Shown here: positions 11,701 through 22,823 of the stretch, one piece after another
Numbering within the stretch: position 1 is the first letter of the stretch
Layout of the letters: each line of letters starts with the position of its first letter
Position numbers and translations under genes: made by a program
Assembly: GCA_015501605.1 (NCBI GenBank)
Contig: JADNRZ010000018.1
Location: 124,001 to 188,000 of the forward strand
Direction: 5' to 3'
Source: Panaeolus papilionaceus
Taxonomy: Eukaryota; Basidiomycota; Agaricomycetes; Agaricales
Length of the DNA: 64,000 bases
The notes under the pieces: model-generated
Database searches by the model: none
The model's input: only the letters and a program-made list of their open reading frames with translations
What the model was told of the DNA's origin: nothing

Positions 11701-13450
11701 CGGAAAGCTCAATGAAAAGCTGGTCGCTAGCTATGTTGTCAAGATCCTGGAGGGATTACATTACCTGCACACCTCAGATGTTGTCCATTGCGATCTCAAA
11801 GCGGCCAATATCCTCACAACGAAGAACGGAAATGTCAAGCTCTCCGATTTCGGTGTGTCGCTCAATCTCCGAGCCATGGGTGGGGAAATTAAAGATGTCG
11901 CTGGAACTCCTAACTGGATGGCACCCGAGGTCATTGAACTCAAAGGGGCGTCCACAAAGTCCGACATCTGGTCCTTGGGCTGTACAGTCATCGAATTACT
12001 CACTGGCCGACCTCCATACGCTGAGATTGCTAACAGCATGTCGGGTAAGTTCCCTTCCGTTCTTCGTTTCTACTTGTCAAGCAGAGTAATTAATGCACCA
12101 ATATTCCTTTTTCGAAATACCTAGTCATGTTCCGTATCGTAGAGGATGATAGTCCTCCTCTCCCTGAGGACTGCTCTGAGTTGCTACGAGATTTCCTGGA
12201 GCACTGTTTCTATAAGGACCCGAACCGCCGGCCTAGCGCTGAGTTCCTTTGCGAGCACCCCTGGCTCAAAAATAACTGGGTAGCTCTTCAGGTAAGCATT
12301 ACCTCTTGGTCTTCGTTCTTGAGCTTACAAGACGTTCTTAATTCACAGGAATTACGCCCGCAAGATAGCATTCCATTCCTTCGTCGCGTTAGCACGGATC
12401 TACAGAAGGTTGATGTCGTCCGTTATCTTGCTGGATTGGATGTGCCAGATTCCCCTATATCGGCGTCCCCTGGAAGACGTGCCGAGGCATCACCGGCGCC
12501 TGTTGGGAGACGTACTTCGATGTCTTCTGTTCGACCGATGGATAGTGAGATATCACCTAGGGAGCACACCTTCGTCAAGACGACGTTTAGCAAACGTATG
12601 TTGCCTTAATTATTGGCAACTGATTCCCGAACTGATCGATTCACTATTTACAGCCATGGTCTGCCGCGTTTGCTTATCAAATGTCAAGAAATCCGCAGTG
12701 CTCTGTTCCCAATGCAGCTTAATATCTCACTCAAAATGTGCCCCTAATGCTCCTCCGACATGCGACCTACGTGCGCAGCTACTTCTGTATGCACAGTATG
12801 CCGAGAAGGGCAACCCTGCTAGTGCCTACCACAACCCAGCGGAGTTTTTGGGCGATCTTGGTCAAAATGTCGCACTGTCGGATGTTCCCTTTGTGGATAG
12901 TGCTTCAAGGACAGGCAGCGATGCTCTGCCCATCCCTCGCTCTCCCCAGAGTAGCAGCAGCCCTACAGATCATGGTCCTACTGCCTTTAAATTCATGGCA
13001 GCGTTCAAACGGTCCAGGTCCAACCTCTCCCCTGAATCCGTTGCGACCGCCAACTCTAATACCTCTAGCGGGTCGCCGCAGGAGCCCAGGGAGGTGAACG
13101 ACAACACAGCCAGACCCCGTCCTGGTGTGCCGAAGCGTCAAGAACGGCCGCTGTCTATGACGAGTGTCAGCACGGGGGTTAGCAGTATGAGGAGTGCTGC
13201 TACTGCTAATGAGAGCTTTTCCAGTCGCCAGAATACTGTGCGATCTGCGTTGTCTGGCCCTAATGGGTCAGACAGGGGTGTTCGCCCTGTATCTGCAGTT
13301 GCTGCATTGGAACAGGGCGAGAGGTCAGATGCTCGCTCACCCATGGGACATGAAGGACTGCTTGGCCGAGAAGATGCAGCCGACACAAGAAGACAGAGGA
13401 CGAAGCGAGGCTCCAAGCAAGGGTCTTCTGGAAATTGTGTCGTACAATGA
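5795..13450 (+). CDS. CH-domain / SIN-type (Cdc7/SepH/Cdc15-like) protein kinase with C1 finger and CaaX end
   Basis: Exons: 5795-7626, 7685-11108, 11362-11591, 11659-12044, 12125-12291, 12349-12595, 12654-13450. They join in frame to 2360 residues. A Ser/Pro-rich N-terminus leads to a calponin-homology domain (about residues 530-680) split by intron 1; splicing restores DGYVLCQLLNKLN, and NITRFLAAC and LFRPDDL follow. More than 1000 low-complexity residues come next, then a complete kinase domain (about 1753-2013): GRGQFGSVY loop, VAVKR lysine, HCDLKAAN catalytic loop, SDFG and MAPE. Its closest families are the septation-initiation kinases Cdc7 (S. pombe), SepH and Cdc15. A C1 zinc finger (about 2085-2135, H-x12-C-x2-C start) follows. 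The last four residues, CVVQ, fit a CaaX prenylation box. The expected role is control of septation or cytokinesis at spindle poles or membranes. ATG 5795 is the first in-frame start. HCD replaces the usual HRD. The CH and kinase halves lie in one open frame, so a fusion is favoured over two genes. Confidence 0.85.
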
Positions 13451-14839
13451 TTCCTTTCATCTCTCATTCAAACTAAACCCGGTTATATTTTCTTCATCAT
13501 CGTCAAAGAACATTTTTTATTATTCTTCTTGATTCACGTCATTTTTCTGTGCTCTGTAACCTGTCATATGCCTCTCATTTTTCGTCATTTTTTCATTTTA
13601 CTTCGTCATCCCAACTTAAGGACTACCAATTAATTCGTCATTGACCGTGTCATCTGTACTTTTATCTTTGCATTCCACCTGCCATACACCTTCCCTGATT
13701 CCCGATGCATTACAGGCAATCCCCCCTTTTATTCGGCACTATGATATCCCTTCATCACTCTCAGCATGATATCGGATTATATACCTGGATTGGACGTATT
13801 CCTTTCTGTGTCTCGACTGCACATCAACCCATGTCCCTCATGTTTCTTCCATCTCTGTGCGCTGTTGTTATTATTAGAACCTGTATAGTAGCTATAGTCC
13901 ATTTTATTCGATAATATATTATTTTCATCTGAATAGTTCCTTTGCGTGAATTTCATAATACTAACAAGGGTGACCAAACCGACGCCGCATACCTTGATTG
14001 CACTAAAACATCGGAGCCAAACCTTGTTAGGTATCTAAGTTCATTAATTTCGTGAGAACCCTTCACTGCTCCTCTCTTTCTGCGTCGATCATGATGCTGA
14101 ATCCTCACGCAGCTCGCCATAATGTGCAACAACGCGGCAACCCCAAATCTCAATTAGTAATAAACGAGCGATTCGGTGGTACAATTGGCACGTTCATCGT
14201 TAATTGTCGACGTGTGGAAATGCCCTGTGAAGCCGAAACCGCATGTACCAAACTTCGCGATCTTTGCCTTCTTATTACCATCCTGGAACCTGGCAAGCAT
14301 CTAGTCTTGACAAGTATCGTCCGTCCCGCAGACCATTGTGTTCCAATTTTACAATATCCTTCACATAGTTGACAGAAACGTGTACGGTGAATAAAGGCCA
14401 GGCGTTGATGCTTGCCAGTCCTGACGTCCATCGACCAATCAACGGAGTCTCAGCTAGTATCCGGGCTCTCTCTCTTCTTGTCATTCCGTTATCGGTTCGT
14501 CATAGCTTTCGGCACTGATGAACTTCTGGAGACTTCTGGGCAGGCGGAAATAATACCCTGCATATGTGTTTTTTCTCTCTTTATCTGCGCACTTGCGACA
14601 GTGCTCCACCTCGCGAGAGCGTCGTGCAGGTTGTGGAGACCGTCAAATTACAGACTAGACCATGGTTGGTATTAGAAATGCGCGTAACAACAAGGAGAGC
14701 CAGCGTATTCACCCATTCTTGGGAACATTTCCGAAAGTTTCTTTGTATCGAGTGTCGCGCGGAAGGGGCGTGTTCAGGATGTTCCAATCGAGGATCAAAA
14801 AAGTGCATCTCCTTTCATCCCTATCTATCAGCGTTTAAT
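13451..14839. other. Intergenic region after the kinase gene
   Basis: The first few hundred bases are T-rich and probably hold the 3' UTR of the kinase gene. Beyond that I see only short unrelated frames on both strands. The right end leads into the TATA-containing promoter of the secreted protein gene. No RNA gene or repeat was recognised. Confidence 0.5.
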
Positions 14840-14864
14840 TATAAAGGCTTTGATGGGTATAAAG
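14840..14864 (+). promoter_or_regulatory. Two candidate TATA boxes for the secreted protein gene
   Basis: TATAAAGG at 14840-14847 and TATAAAG at 14858-14864 lie 107-131 bases before the ATG at 14971. A pyrimidine-rich stretch follows. Either could position the transcription start; with the usual TATA-to-start spacing the 5' leader would be about 80-100 nt. Confidence 0.45.
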
Positions 14865-14970
14865 CCAAAGGCCTTCTCACAATAAAACCCGGGTTTTTGC
14901 TGGTCTGTTCCTTTGCTTTTTTTTGTGGCAATTCACCCCATCCCGTCACCCTTTCATCCGTTTGCGAGCT

Positions 14971-16196
14971 ATGGCTGTCAAAACGTCTACGGTTTTGTTG
15001 GTACTCTTCCTTACCTTTGGTGTCCTGATGGGCCTTTGCAAGCCCACAGGTATGGTCCAAGAGGAGGGTTTGACCAACGCCCAGAGGCTAGCAAGGGGTC
15101 TGCCACCAAGGCCACCAAAGTTTATGCGGGACCGCGATCTTCGCCGGGCAACACCTGTTTTGGAAGCAAGGCATAATAACGGTGGTGGCGGTATGTCTCT
15201 TTGTTGGCTATTATCTTGCAAGCTGTTGGAACGATATCTTTGAACCAGGACCCCCCAACCCTCCCAATCCTCGCCCCTCTCCTCAACCACCTGTAACGTA
15301 AGTTTTGGACGCTAGGTGATCAGTGCATTGCGCTGAAACTTTCATTTTTGCAGTTGGACCGGAAAATTACAAGTGCGATCTCAATCGGACGGTTCATCGA
15401 GAGGATATGTCAGGAACTGGTCCGGAAGTGCACCTATGTATGTGTTTCGCACATTTTCGTGGAACCTTGACTGAGGCACTGTGCAGAAGCGGGATTAACT
15501 TCTTGTCTGGATCTGAGCCTGACTTGGAGGTGTCAATAACGTTCAAGCCACAATCCCCCAAACAGCTCGACATCCTGGCTACGGTAAGCATCTGAGGTGC
15601 ATCCACGTTCCAACCACTGACAAAGTGCATGCAGAATCCTGCCTTTACTGCTCCATTTTACGTAGGTGCAGGAGGATCAAATCTTGTGCCAAAGGAGAGG
15701 AGTGTTCTCTCTTTCACCAATGTCAAAAAGAGTATGCTTGTGGCTGTTATCCGTGATTACAACATCATACTTACTCCTCTTGCAGCACCACCAGGTGGTC
15801 GACCAGGTCCTGCGAAAGTTGAATCTGCAATCTGGTCGCTCGACACCACGACTAAGAAGCTCACAGGTACATATATTTATATCATTACACCCAGGCCTCT
15901 CTAGCTTATGCCTTGTTATAAGCTCTTTGGATCAACGAGGATGGCAGTGAGATAACGGCACAACTGGGCTATGATGTGCGAGCGGTAGGTGTCACCCTTT
16001 TTCGGCGAAGTAAAAACCTTCTCATGCACTTGCCCCTCCAGAATGCCCTTTTCTTTGTGTCGGATGTCGACGCCTACAACATGGCCATCCCATATTACCC
16101 AATTTCTGCAGTGGTCAGTTCACTTGATGTTTCTCTTTGACCGTCATGTCTAACTACCCTTTCATCGTACAGGATCTCTTCTTGGAAACATTGTAA
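14971..16196 (+). CDS. Small secreted protein of a common Agaricomycete family
   Basis: Nine exons: 14971-15190, 15249-15297, 15354-15437, 15487-15583, 15635-15731, 15786-15866, 15923-15984, 16042-16113 and 16173-16196, giving 261 residues. The start gives a clear signal peptide (about residues 1-23, hydrophobic core VLLVLFLTFGVLMGL). The mature N-terminus carries the recurrent motif NAQRLARGLPPRPP, then a Pro/Gly/Asn spacer. The C-terminal two thirds form a beta-rich domain with ESAIWSLD, LWINEDGS and NALFFVSDVDAYN. I recognise this layout from many uncharacterised extracellular proteins of mushrooms; their function is unknown. There is no transmembrane segment or GPI-like tail. The exons are unusually short and numerous for such a small protein, and every junction keeps the frame. 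Confidence 0.82.
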
Positions 16197-17084
16197 CGCT
16201 TCTGAACGACCTAGACTTTCTTCCTCTTCTTCCTTCGCATTTGGACGATTAACTACCGTTCTTTGTTGCTTAAAATCGGACAAAATAGGACGATTATGAT
16301 AGTGTACATCTCCACATTACGAATCTACGAATAACAAACGACACCTTACCCTATCAAACATAGACTTTTTCGTTGTACATACAAACTTACCACACACTAC
16401 TTACATCCCAAATTCGTTAAGACTACATTGTGCTACTTCGGACTTTATATCTTGGTCAGACTTACCTAGGACACTATTTTTGTCGAACTTGGCCCGGACG
16501 TCTATTGGTGACATCTTGTCCAATTTAAATTCAGATTGAATATGAGTTTTACTGTTGAAGTTAAACCAAGGGAATTTTGTTTGATCTCTTGTTGATGAGC
16601 AATGATTTGTGGGAGGTCAATCATATTTGTGCTTTGTAGCAAGCGCGTTTTGTCTCGCGCGCTCATCTTAAAAAATTATTATTTGAATCACCGGTCACCA
16701 TTGATCCTCATAAACATCTTCTTTCAATCAAAATGATTGACTGAAATACATCAGTTAGTAGATTCAGAACACAGCATGGGTACATACTTATATTTATGAT
16801 ATGTTTTCTTTGCAAGATCTCATTGATTTCGGTGGTTCAGTCAGAATCATTATCAGATTGTTGTCAACGGGACACCGCCACGTTTCCACCTGCTTCCACC
16901 TGCTTTTCTGTTTCGTCAATATATCACCAATGGGGAAAGGGGGGCAAAATGTCATTCATTAGTTCTGCCTCCGAGAAAGTCTGAGAGTAATAGTGGCCAA
17001 GAGCATTGAACCTATCCTTCTTGTACTTCTTCCATCTCCCTCTCTGCACACTCCCATCCCAGCCCATTTGTTCATTAGAACGAT
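16197..17084. other. Intergenic region upstream of the bestrophin gene
   Basis: This 0.9 kb gap holds the presumed 3' UTR of the secreted protein gene and the promoter of the channel gene. The last 80 bases before ATG 17085 are pyrimidine-rich. No convincing TATA box, repeat or RNA gene was seen. Confidence 0.45.
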
Positions 17085-19341
17085 ATGGTTGCTTCCAACC
17101 CCCTATTCGTGGGTCGATGGACGTGGAAGAAGTTCGGGGCGACAGTGATAGATGACATCTGGCCTGAGGTGTCCTTCTTCACGTTGGTGGCTACGAGTAA
17201 GTTGTTTATAACATTCAACGGAGACATTCCTAACCATCGATGGCAGTGGTCGCCCTGGTATCGAAGAAAACATCTGTAAATCTAGGCGTTTCGAACCAAC
17301 TGTTGACAGTGCTTGGTATCGTACTGGGTCTTGTTATCTCGTTCAGAACCTCTTCTGCATACGAACGGTACCAGGATGGCCGGAAATTGTGGTCCAACAT
17401 TATCGTGAATTCGAAGAATTTGGCACAACTGGTATGATACTTCTTAGCTTTGGCAAATTGTTTCGTCCTCAGCGCCCATAATGCAGATCTGGATTCATGT
17501 TCCGAATGAGCGAAAATCCATCGAAGGGGAGGAACCATGGACAAAGATGGATGTCATAATCGAGAAAAAGACTATGGTGAACTTGGTGCGTGTATCTTTC
17601 AGTAAGCACTACTTTTTCAATGCTGACTACCTAAATTACTATTTAGGTTCAGGCTTTCTCCGTGTCGGTCAAGGTAACATCAGCTATCTGTGATTTACTT
17701 TTACGATATGTGGGCTAATTAGGCGCGTCCGTTTTTTTTTTTCACATAGCACCTCCTTCGCGGTGAATCAGGCGTGTATTACGAAGACCTCTATCCTCTC
17801 CTCTCATTCCTGCCTCGTTATGCTAATGACCCCATTAACGACCAACATTCGTCTGCTGATCGTCTTCCATTGTGGTACCTACGTGACGAAGAAAATCACC
17901 TCCGTAATCCAGCTCCACCGACACCAATTGTCCAGTCCACGTCAAATCTTACACAATGCAAAACACACCCGGCACGGGATAACACTCTAGTTGAAGGAAA
18001 AATCGTGCAGGCCCCAGATATTATGGAGCGCCTACCAGAACTTGAAATCCAGCAAGAATTTGACTCTTCTTCTTCGAGGCCTTTCACGACACCTATTGTT
18101 ATTCCTGTTCGCCCGGATAAATTTGACCCTGTTGGTGCTCTTCCTACAATCGAATGTGATCGTCCCCTGCTGCCTGCTCGGAACCCTCCCGACATCTCGG
18201 TCATGGACTACTTTCCAATCCTGAGGCTTTTCAGATTCATCTACAGGACGATATTCTGCCGAAAGAATGCCGCCAAAGACAGAAGAAGGAGAAGGAGAAA
18301 GGCGTATGCTCATATTGTGGAAAGTCATGTACCAATGGAGATTTGCATGGTGCTATTAAAGTGCGTTCAGCCGATCACCTTCTCTTCGTTAACCGCTGAC
18401 CTGAGCTTTGAAAAAGTTACTCTGCTTGTACGACACTACTACTTTGTTAACGAGATGGAAATACTAACACCGTACTTCTACAGTCCTAGTGCAAGACACA
18501 CTCATCCGAGATCCAATCGTAGCTGCCATGACCGACAACATCCTCAGCATGCAAGACACGGTGTGCAATCTGGAGCGAATCTGCAACACGCCGCTTCCTT
18601 TTGCATACCAAGCTCATCTGCGGATGTCACTGTGGCTCTACCTCGTGCTCCTCCCTGTAAGTGCTCTCACAGTGTTTTCCGTGCTCAAAACACTTGCTGA
18701 TGTAACTGCTTTGTATTCCAGTTCCAAATGTACTCCTTCTTTGGGTACATTACAATCCCGGCGACTGCGTTTACGGCGTTTTTGCTTGTGGGTTTCCTTG
18801 AAATCGGACAGGAGATGTAAGTGAAACTGTTGGTGGAAGTCCCGTCACGTATATTGACTCGCGAATTCACAGTGAAAATCCCTTCAATTATGACCTGAAC
18901 GACTTGGGTAGGTGATGACGCGTAGTTCAAGTCGGATTTGACTGATACTATGACTTAGACCTTGATGGGTTCTGCCTAAGCATACAGCGCGACCTACAAG
19001 AAATCACAACCGTGAGTTTATCCGTTTGTTTTCCGAGATTTCAATTCTCACATCTCCCTCTCCAGTTCACAAGCCCACTGCCAAGGAAATTCTTGTACAG
19101 CAAGCTGTGAGTCGTTTTCACTCATCCCTGTATCAGCAAAACATCATAACTGATGACGCATTTCTTGTGTAGTAACCAACCCTTTGCGCCTGGAGATCGT
19201 AGGTCTGCGGACGAACTAAAAAAAGCGGGAGACGAGTACAGCAATTCATCGACGTACTCGCCCACCCAAGGCGTCAGCAGCATCAACAGAACGTTGGTGA
19301 GCTCTTGGAGGCAAACTGATATGATGACACGACAGCGATGA
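17085..19341 (+). CDS. Bestrophin/UPF0187-family chloride channel
   Basis: Exons: 17085-17196, 17247-17431, 17487-17585, 17647-17673, 17750-18360, 18417-18427, 18484-18656, 18722-18816, 18873-18907, 18959-19011, 19066-19106, 19173-19341; 536 residues. Family hallmarks are FRTSSAYERYQDGRKLW after the first membrane segment, KHLLRGESGVYYEDLYPLL, NTPLPFAYQAHLRMSLWLY and, late, LEIGQEIENPFNYDLNDL. Relatives form anion channels in cellular membranes. A Pro-rich cytosolic insert (about residues 170-300) separates the first membrane region from the conserved second half. Exon 6 is only 11 nt; it is needed to keep the frame between MEICMVLL and VQDTLIRDP. The final exon ends at TGA 19341. It faces the GH18 gene tail to tail across 311 bp. 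Confidence 0.85.
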
Positions 19342-19652
19342 TCGATTATGACCTGGGACTGCATCGCACCCAGCATACGCTAAATGACACTTATAATTAT
19401 AATTCCCCACGAGGAGGTCGCCTTCAACGACGCAAGATGGCATTCAATATCACCAAAACAAATTATGGACACTGCATTTCTAGGTTGAATTCTTTGATCA
19501 TTTATATATAGACAGTCGTATGTAAGACTCATTTTACCTAGTCCAGTTCTATCTTCTATTCTTTGGGTCTTGTGTAGGGCTGTTCATTCTATTACCATGT
19601 TTACACACTCCACATTTTTCACTGCTTATTGTTACGAACTTGCATCGCGAAT
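19342..19652. terminator. Convergent 3' region between the channel and GH18 genes
   Basis: These 311 bp separate two convergent stop codons, so both polyadenylation regions must lie here or overlap into the neighbouring gene. It is AT-rich (ATTTATATATAG near 19500 and T-runs). No specific poly(A) signal can be assigned, and no other feature was seen. Confidence 0.4.
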
Positions 19653-21375
19653 TTAGACTGGCCAGGACGATTGTCGGACAGCAGCAATCCAAGTGCTATT
19701 CGCTCGCGGGTACTGTATTGATCACAGCGCCCCTCGATCAGCACCCCAAATGAACGAAACCATATGAAGATCATGACGCACCTCCCATGCCATAACGCCT
19801 CCATCTGAAAAAAGAGCAGAACAAAGGCAGATGAAGGATACAGAGTTAGCCCCAGTATGGAAGACAACAAACAAGGTAACGAAAAGGACGCAAGGAAGGA
19901 GACACTTACTCCAACCTTGTTTCTTCGCCTGCCTAAGGCAGTCTGACATCACAGAAGTCGGGACGAAGCCACTGCTACCATCGGCTTTCGTGGCCGGCTT
20001 GCCTATCACGATTTTGCTCGCGGGGATCCCCATTGAGATGAGCTGGAAGACGGACGTCTGGGGCCATGTACTCGAGGAGGAGGCGGTGAGAAGACTCGTG
20101 CAGGTCGTGTAGTCGGAAGCACCCTCTGCGAAATGGAAGAATGAAATTGTTATAAATTAATTAGGCGGGTCGGATATAAGAAAGGGGTGTGGGACCGACG
20201 GTTGTAGTACTTAATGGTGAGTCGATGAGTAAATATGCATAGAAGTGTTAGAGAATTGAGGATGTTAACTCACTTGGACGTTGTAAAAATCGATTAAATT
20301 ACCTACGGCAGCGTGAACTTTGATGTACCCCCCACCTGGCCACTTCTTGGGCGAGAACCTAAACACGCGAGTCAGTTTTCCTAAAAACGCGGGGGTATAA
20401 ACTTGGCAGTGGCAATTCACCATGGAGCTAGAGCTAAATATCGTATGAGCACATCAGACTTTCTCTTGTATCTTCTTTCAAATGGACAAGAGAAGCCGTA
20501 TACACTTACGAGCATGGGATAGGAGGTATTTTCCTTGGGGAAGCTTGATACGCAGTTGTTTTGTAAAGGAGATAAGCCACGCCTAGATGAGGGGTTAGAC
20601 GAGGGAAGCTGCTATACGTAGACCACACACCTCGGCTTTTCCATCGCCCGCATAGAATGCATTGATATCCTAAAATTAACCGGGGAAAAAGAAAAGTGAT
20701 TAGATTCATTCGAGAATAACCGTGAGGTCAAACTGCATTTACCTCATAATCTACATCGATTCCATCCAACCCGTATTTAATAACCCACGCAGCCATAGTA
20801 TTAGCCGTAGCAATTGGATCAGCATTGACAGTTGTTGGAACATCGGTCGACCCAAATGCCGAGACGAGTAGCTTGATACCAGCAGCAGCGTATTGCGATT
20901 TGATAGAAGACCGTTGCGCACTTGTTAGAGTTGTCCATTCGTAGGCCTAAGTAGTTATTGGAGTTTAAATCCAAGTCAATGAGCAAAACTGAAAAATTGA
21001 CTCGAGACGAGACAAGGAAAATTAGACCGACCTTGTCCCAAGCACCCTCTAGTAGTAAAAAGGATAAAATGCTGATTGAAGAGAGTTAGAGGCTTTGTGA
21101 GAGATATAGTGAAAGGATGAAGCATTTAGGCGTACTAAACGTTAAACCCCTGTAAAAATATTGAGTAAAATGTGCGTCCGCAGTGGGACGTTTCGTACTT
21201 TGATTGCAGCTACTGGAGGAGGACCTGTGCGCCCGTCATACGCATCTCCGTAGACAACGAACCGAGGGATCGATGGATCGGTAGATGCAGTGTCTGTGTT
21301 GACAACCAGAGAAATCACAGTATTGAAAAGCAAGCAAAGCAGAACAGTGCACCAGAGTCTCGAGAGTAAAGTCAT
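19653..21375 (-). CDS. Secreted glycoside hydrolase family 18 (chitinase-like)
   Basis: Twelve exons read from 21375 down: 21375-21199, 21149-21136, 21071-21032, 20946-20743, 20669-20631, 20582-20510, 20433-20421, 20358-20274, 20209-20200, 20125-19910, 19804-19782, 19712-19653; 317 residues. A signal peptide (about residues 1-22, CTVLLCLLFNTVISLV) is followed by a GH18 barrel. The catalytic DxxDxDxE motif is intact as DGIDVDYE at about residues 137-144, with Glu as acid/base. Other family motifs are GFNVYILSFLL, HAPLAPWFSPKKW, VQYYNQG and a C-terminal VMAWEYPRANSTWIAAV. It should hydrolyse chitin or related N-acetylglucosamine polymers at the cell surface or outside the cell. There is no binding module or Ser/Thr linker. 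Exons of 14, 13 and 10 nt are required to restore conserved motifs. Confidence 0.85.
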
Positions 21376-21425
21376 GGTTATCCTTCTAGTAGGGCTACAG
21401 CTGGGTTATCTAGACGAGATGGTCT

Positions 21426-21433
21426 CTTTTATA
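21426..21433 (-). promoter_or_regulatory. TATA box of the GH18 gene
   Basis: The reverse strand reads TATAAAAG at 21433-21426, 51 bases before ATG 21375. This is a near-perfect TATA box and would leave a 5' leader of only about 20 nt, typical of strongly regulated fungal genes. Confidence 0.6.
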
Positions 21434-22743
21434 CCCTCAGAAAGACTTTACGTATAACAGCTGGAGATAGTGCAGACGCGCTGAGCAGCATTGAATCAAG
21501 GGTAGACAGAAGCTTGAGCGAATCTGAGAATCATGGTGATCTTGGGAAGTGTCAGATATCGTGCTCTCTGACACGAACAAAGTAGGAGGGTACAAGTGGA
21601 ATATCACAATGGAAGCATGACTGGCAGCGGTTGCGTATCCGCGACGAAGATGGGAGGGAGAAGGACCAGACAGAAAAGGGACTTCTTGCAGTGGTCAATT
21701 TGCGGCGATGAGGACGGAATTTTCTTGACTGGTAGTACCAACGCGCCAGATGGGATGGGCCTGAGTAGACTCGCCACAGAAGAAAAACGCTCCAAGTGCC
21801 TTGGGTTTACGACATACGACAGTACTCAAATTGATCCTTGAAGGGTCGGGCAAATGCACATTGGGAGCAGAGACGATTGTTTTTGGATGTGCCATGATGT
21901 AATGAGGCGGGCACAGGCGCACGCGGAACAGATGCATATAGGAATCTATTGGAATGCCGATTTTGTCGAATGTTCAAGCAGTTGCCACACGACAAAATAG
22001 AAACACGGGTCAAGGAACGAGGTCATGAATTCTTGGTGTGGTTGGCGTCTACAAGTGCAGGAGAGGAAGCAGATATGGTTGGCAGAATCAATGATCAAGA
22101 ATGGATCCTTTCTAAAAAGTGAGAAGGAAGACCGAGTATTCCATTTATGTCGATTGACAGGAAAGTGGGCATGCTGTGGATATTCTGACGGCGGCTGATT
22201 AGATTCTTTCCCATCGGCGTCTATGAGTGGGCAGGAAGCATTGTGTGGCGTCGTAGAGTGTCGCAGGGAGGGTTCGATCTGAATCACGAGGAGCAGTTCT
22301 TGCGTTCAAGCATGATATTATCTTGATAGATAGATAAAACTCTGCTCGAAATATTTCAAAGCTGCAGTTTTTCTTGAAGATGCTGCTGGCTGTCGGATCA
22401 TCGGTATCAATCAAATTTCGAAAGTGGAAGTGACAGGAATTGAATGTGAACACAGCACGGCACCTCGAGTCGGACGGAATAACCTACGCAAGTATGAATT
22501 GACCGGATAGTCCTTTGCAGCGAGATAATAATGTGAGACCGACTGTTCCCATTTCTCCGTTGATATGTACAGGTGATATTATGAGCAGGTCAAGGGTTTA
22601 TTATTTGATTGGTAGTGAACAGAAATAACTGACTCTCTGAATGATCGCCGACAGAATGAGGGCACGTGAATTATTCGATCAGACTTAATGGAAACATTGG
22701 AGTTCCAGTTTGTCAATTTATGTAAAATCCTATCAATCCCTTT
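21434..22743. other. Divergent intergenic region between GH18 and the small membrane protein gene
   Basis: This 1.3 kb stretch lies between two divergently transcribed genes and holds both promoters. Short frames on both strands (for example 21946-22287 reverse and 21596-21841 forward) have no family resemblance and no supporting splice structure. I see no repeat or RNA gene. Confidence 0.45.
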
Positions 22744-22800
22744 TATAAATCCCTCTCTCTCTCTCCCTTTCTTCTTTTCTTTTTCTTTACTTTCTATCCT
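22744..22800 (+). promoter_or_regulatory. TATA box plus CT-rich tract
   Basis: TATAAAT at 22744-22750 is followed at once by about 50 bases of nearly pure pyrimidine (CTCTCT and TTTCTT blocks). It ends 24 bases before ATG 22824. This is a textbook fungal core promoter arrangement for the next gene. Confidence 0.55.
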
Positions 22801-22823
22801 TTGAACTTTCCAGCAGGTCTTGA

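Noticed and set aside
12738..13097. Alternative forward frame within the last kinase exon
   Set aside because: It is out of frame with the C1 domain and the CaaX end, which the chosen model explains better.
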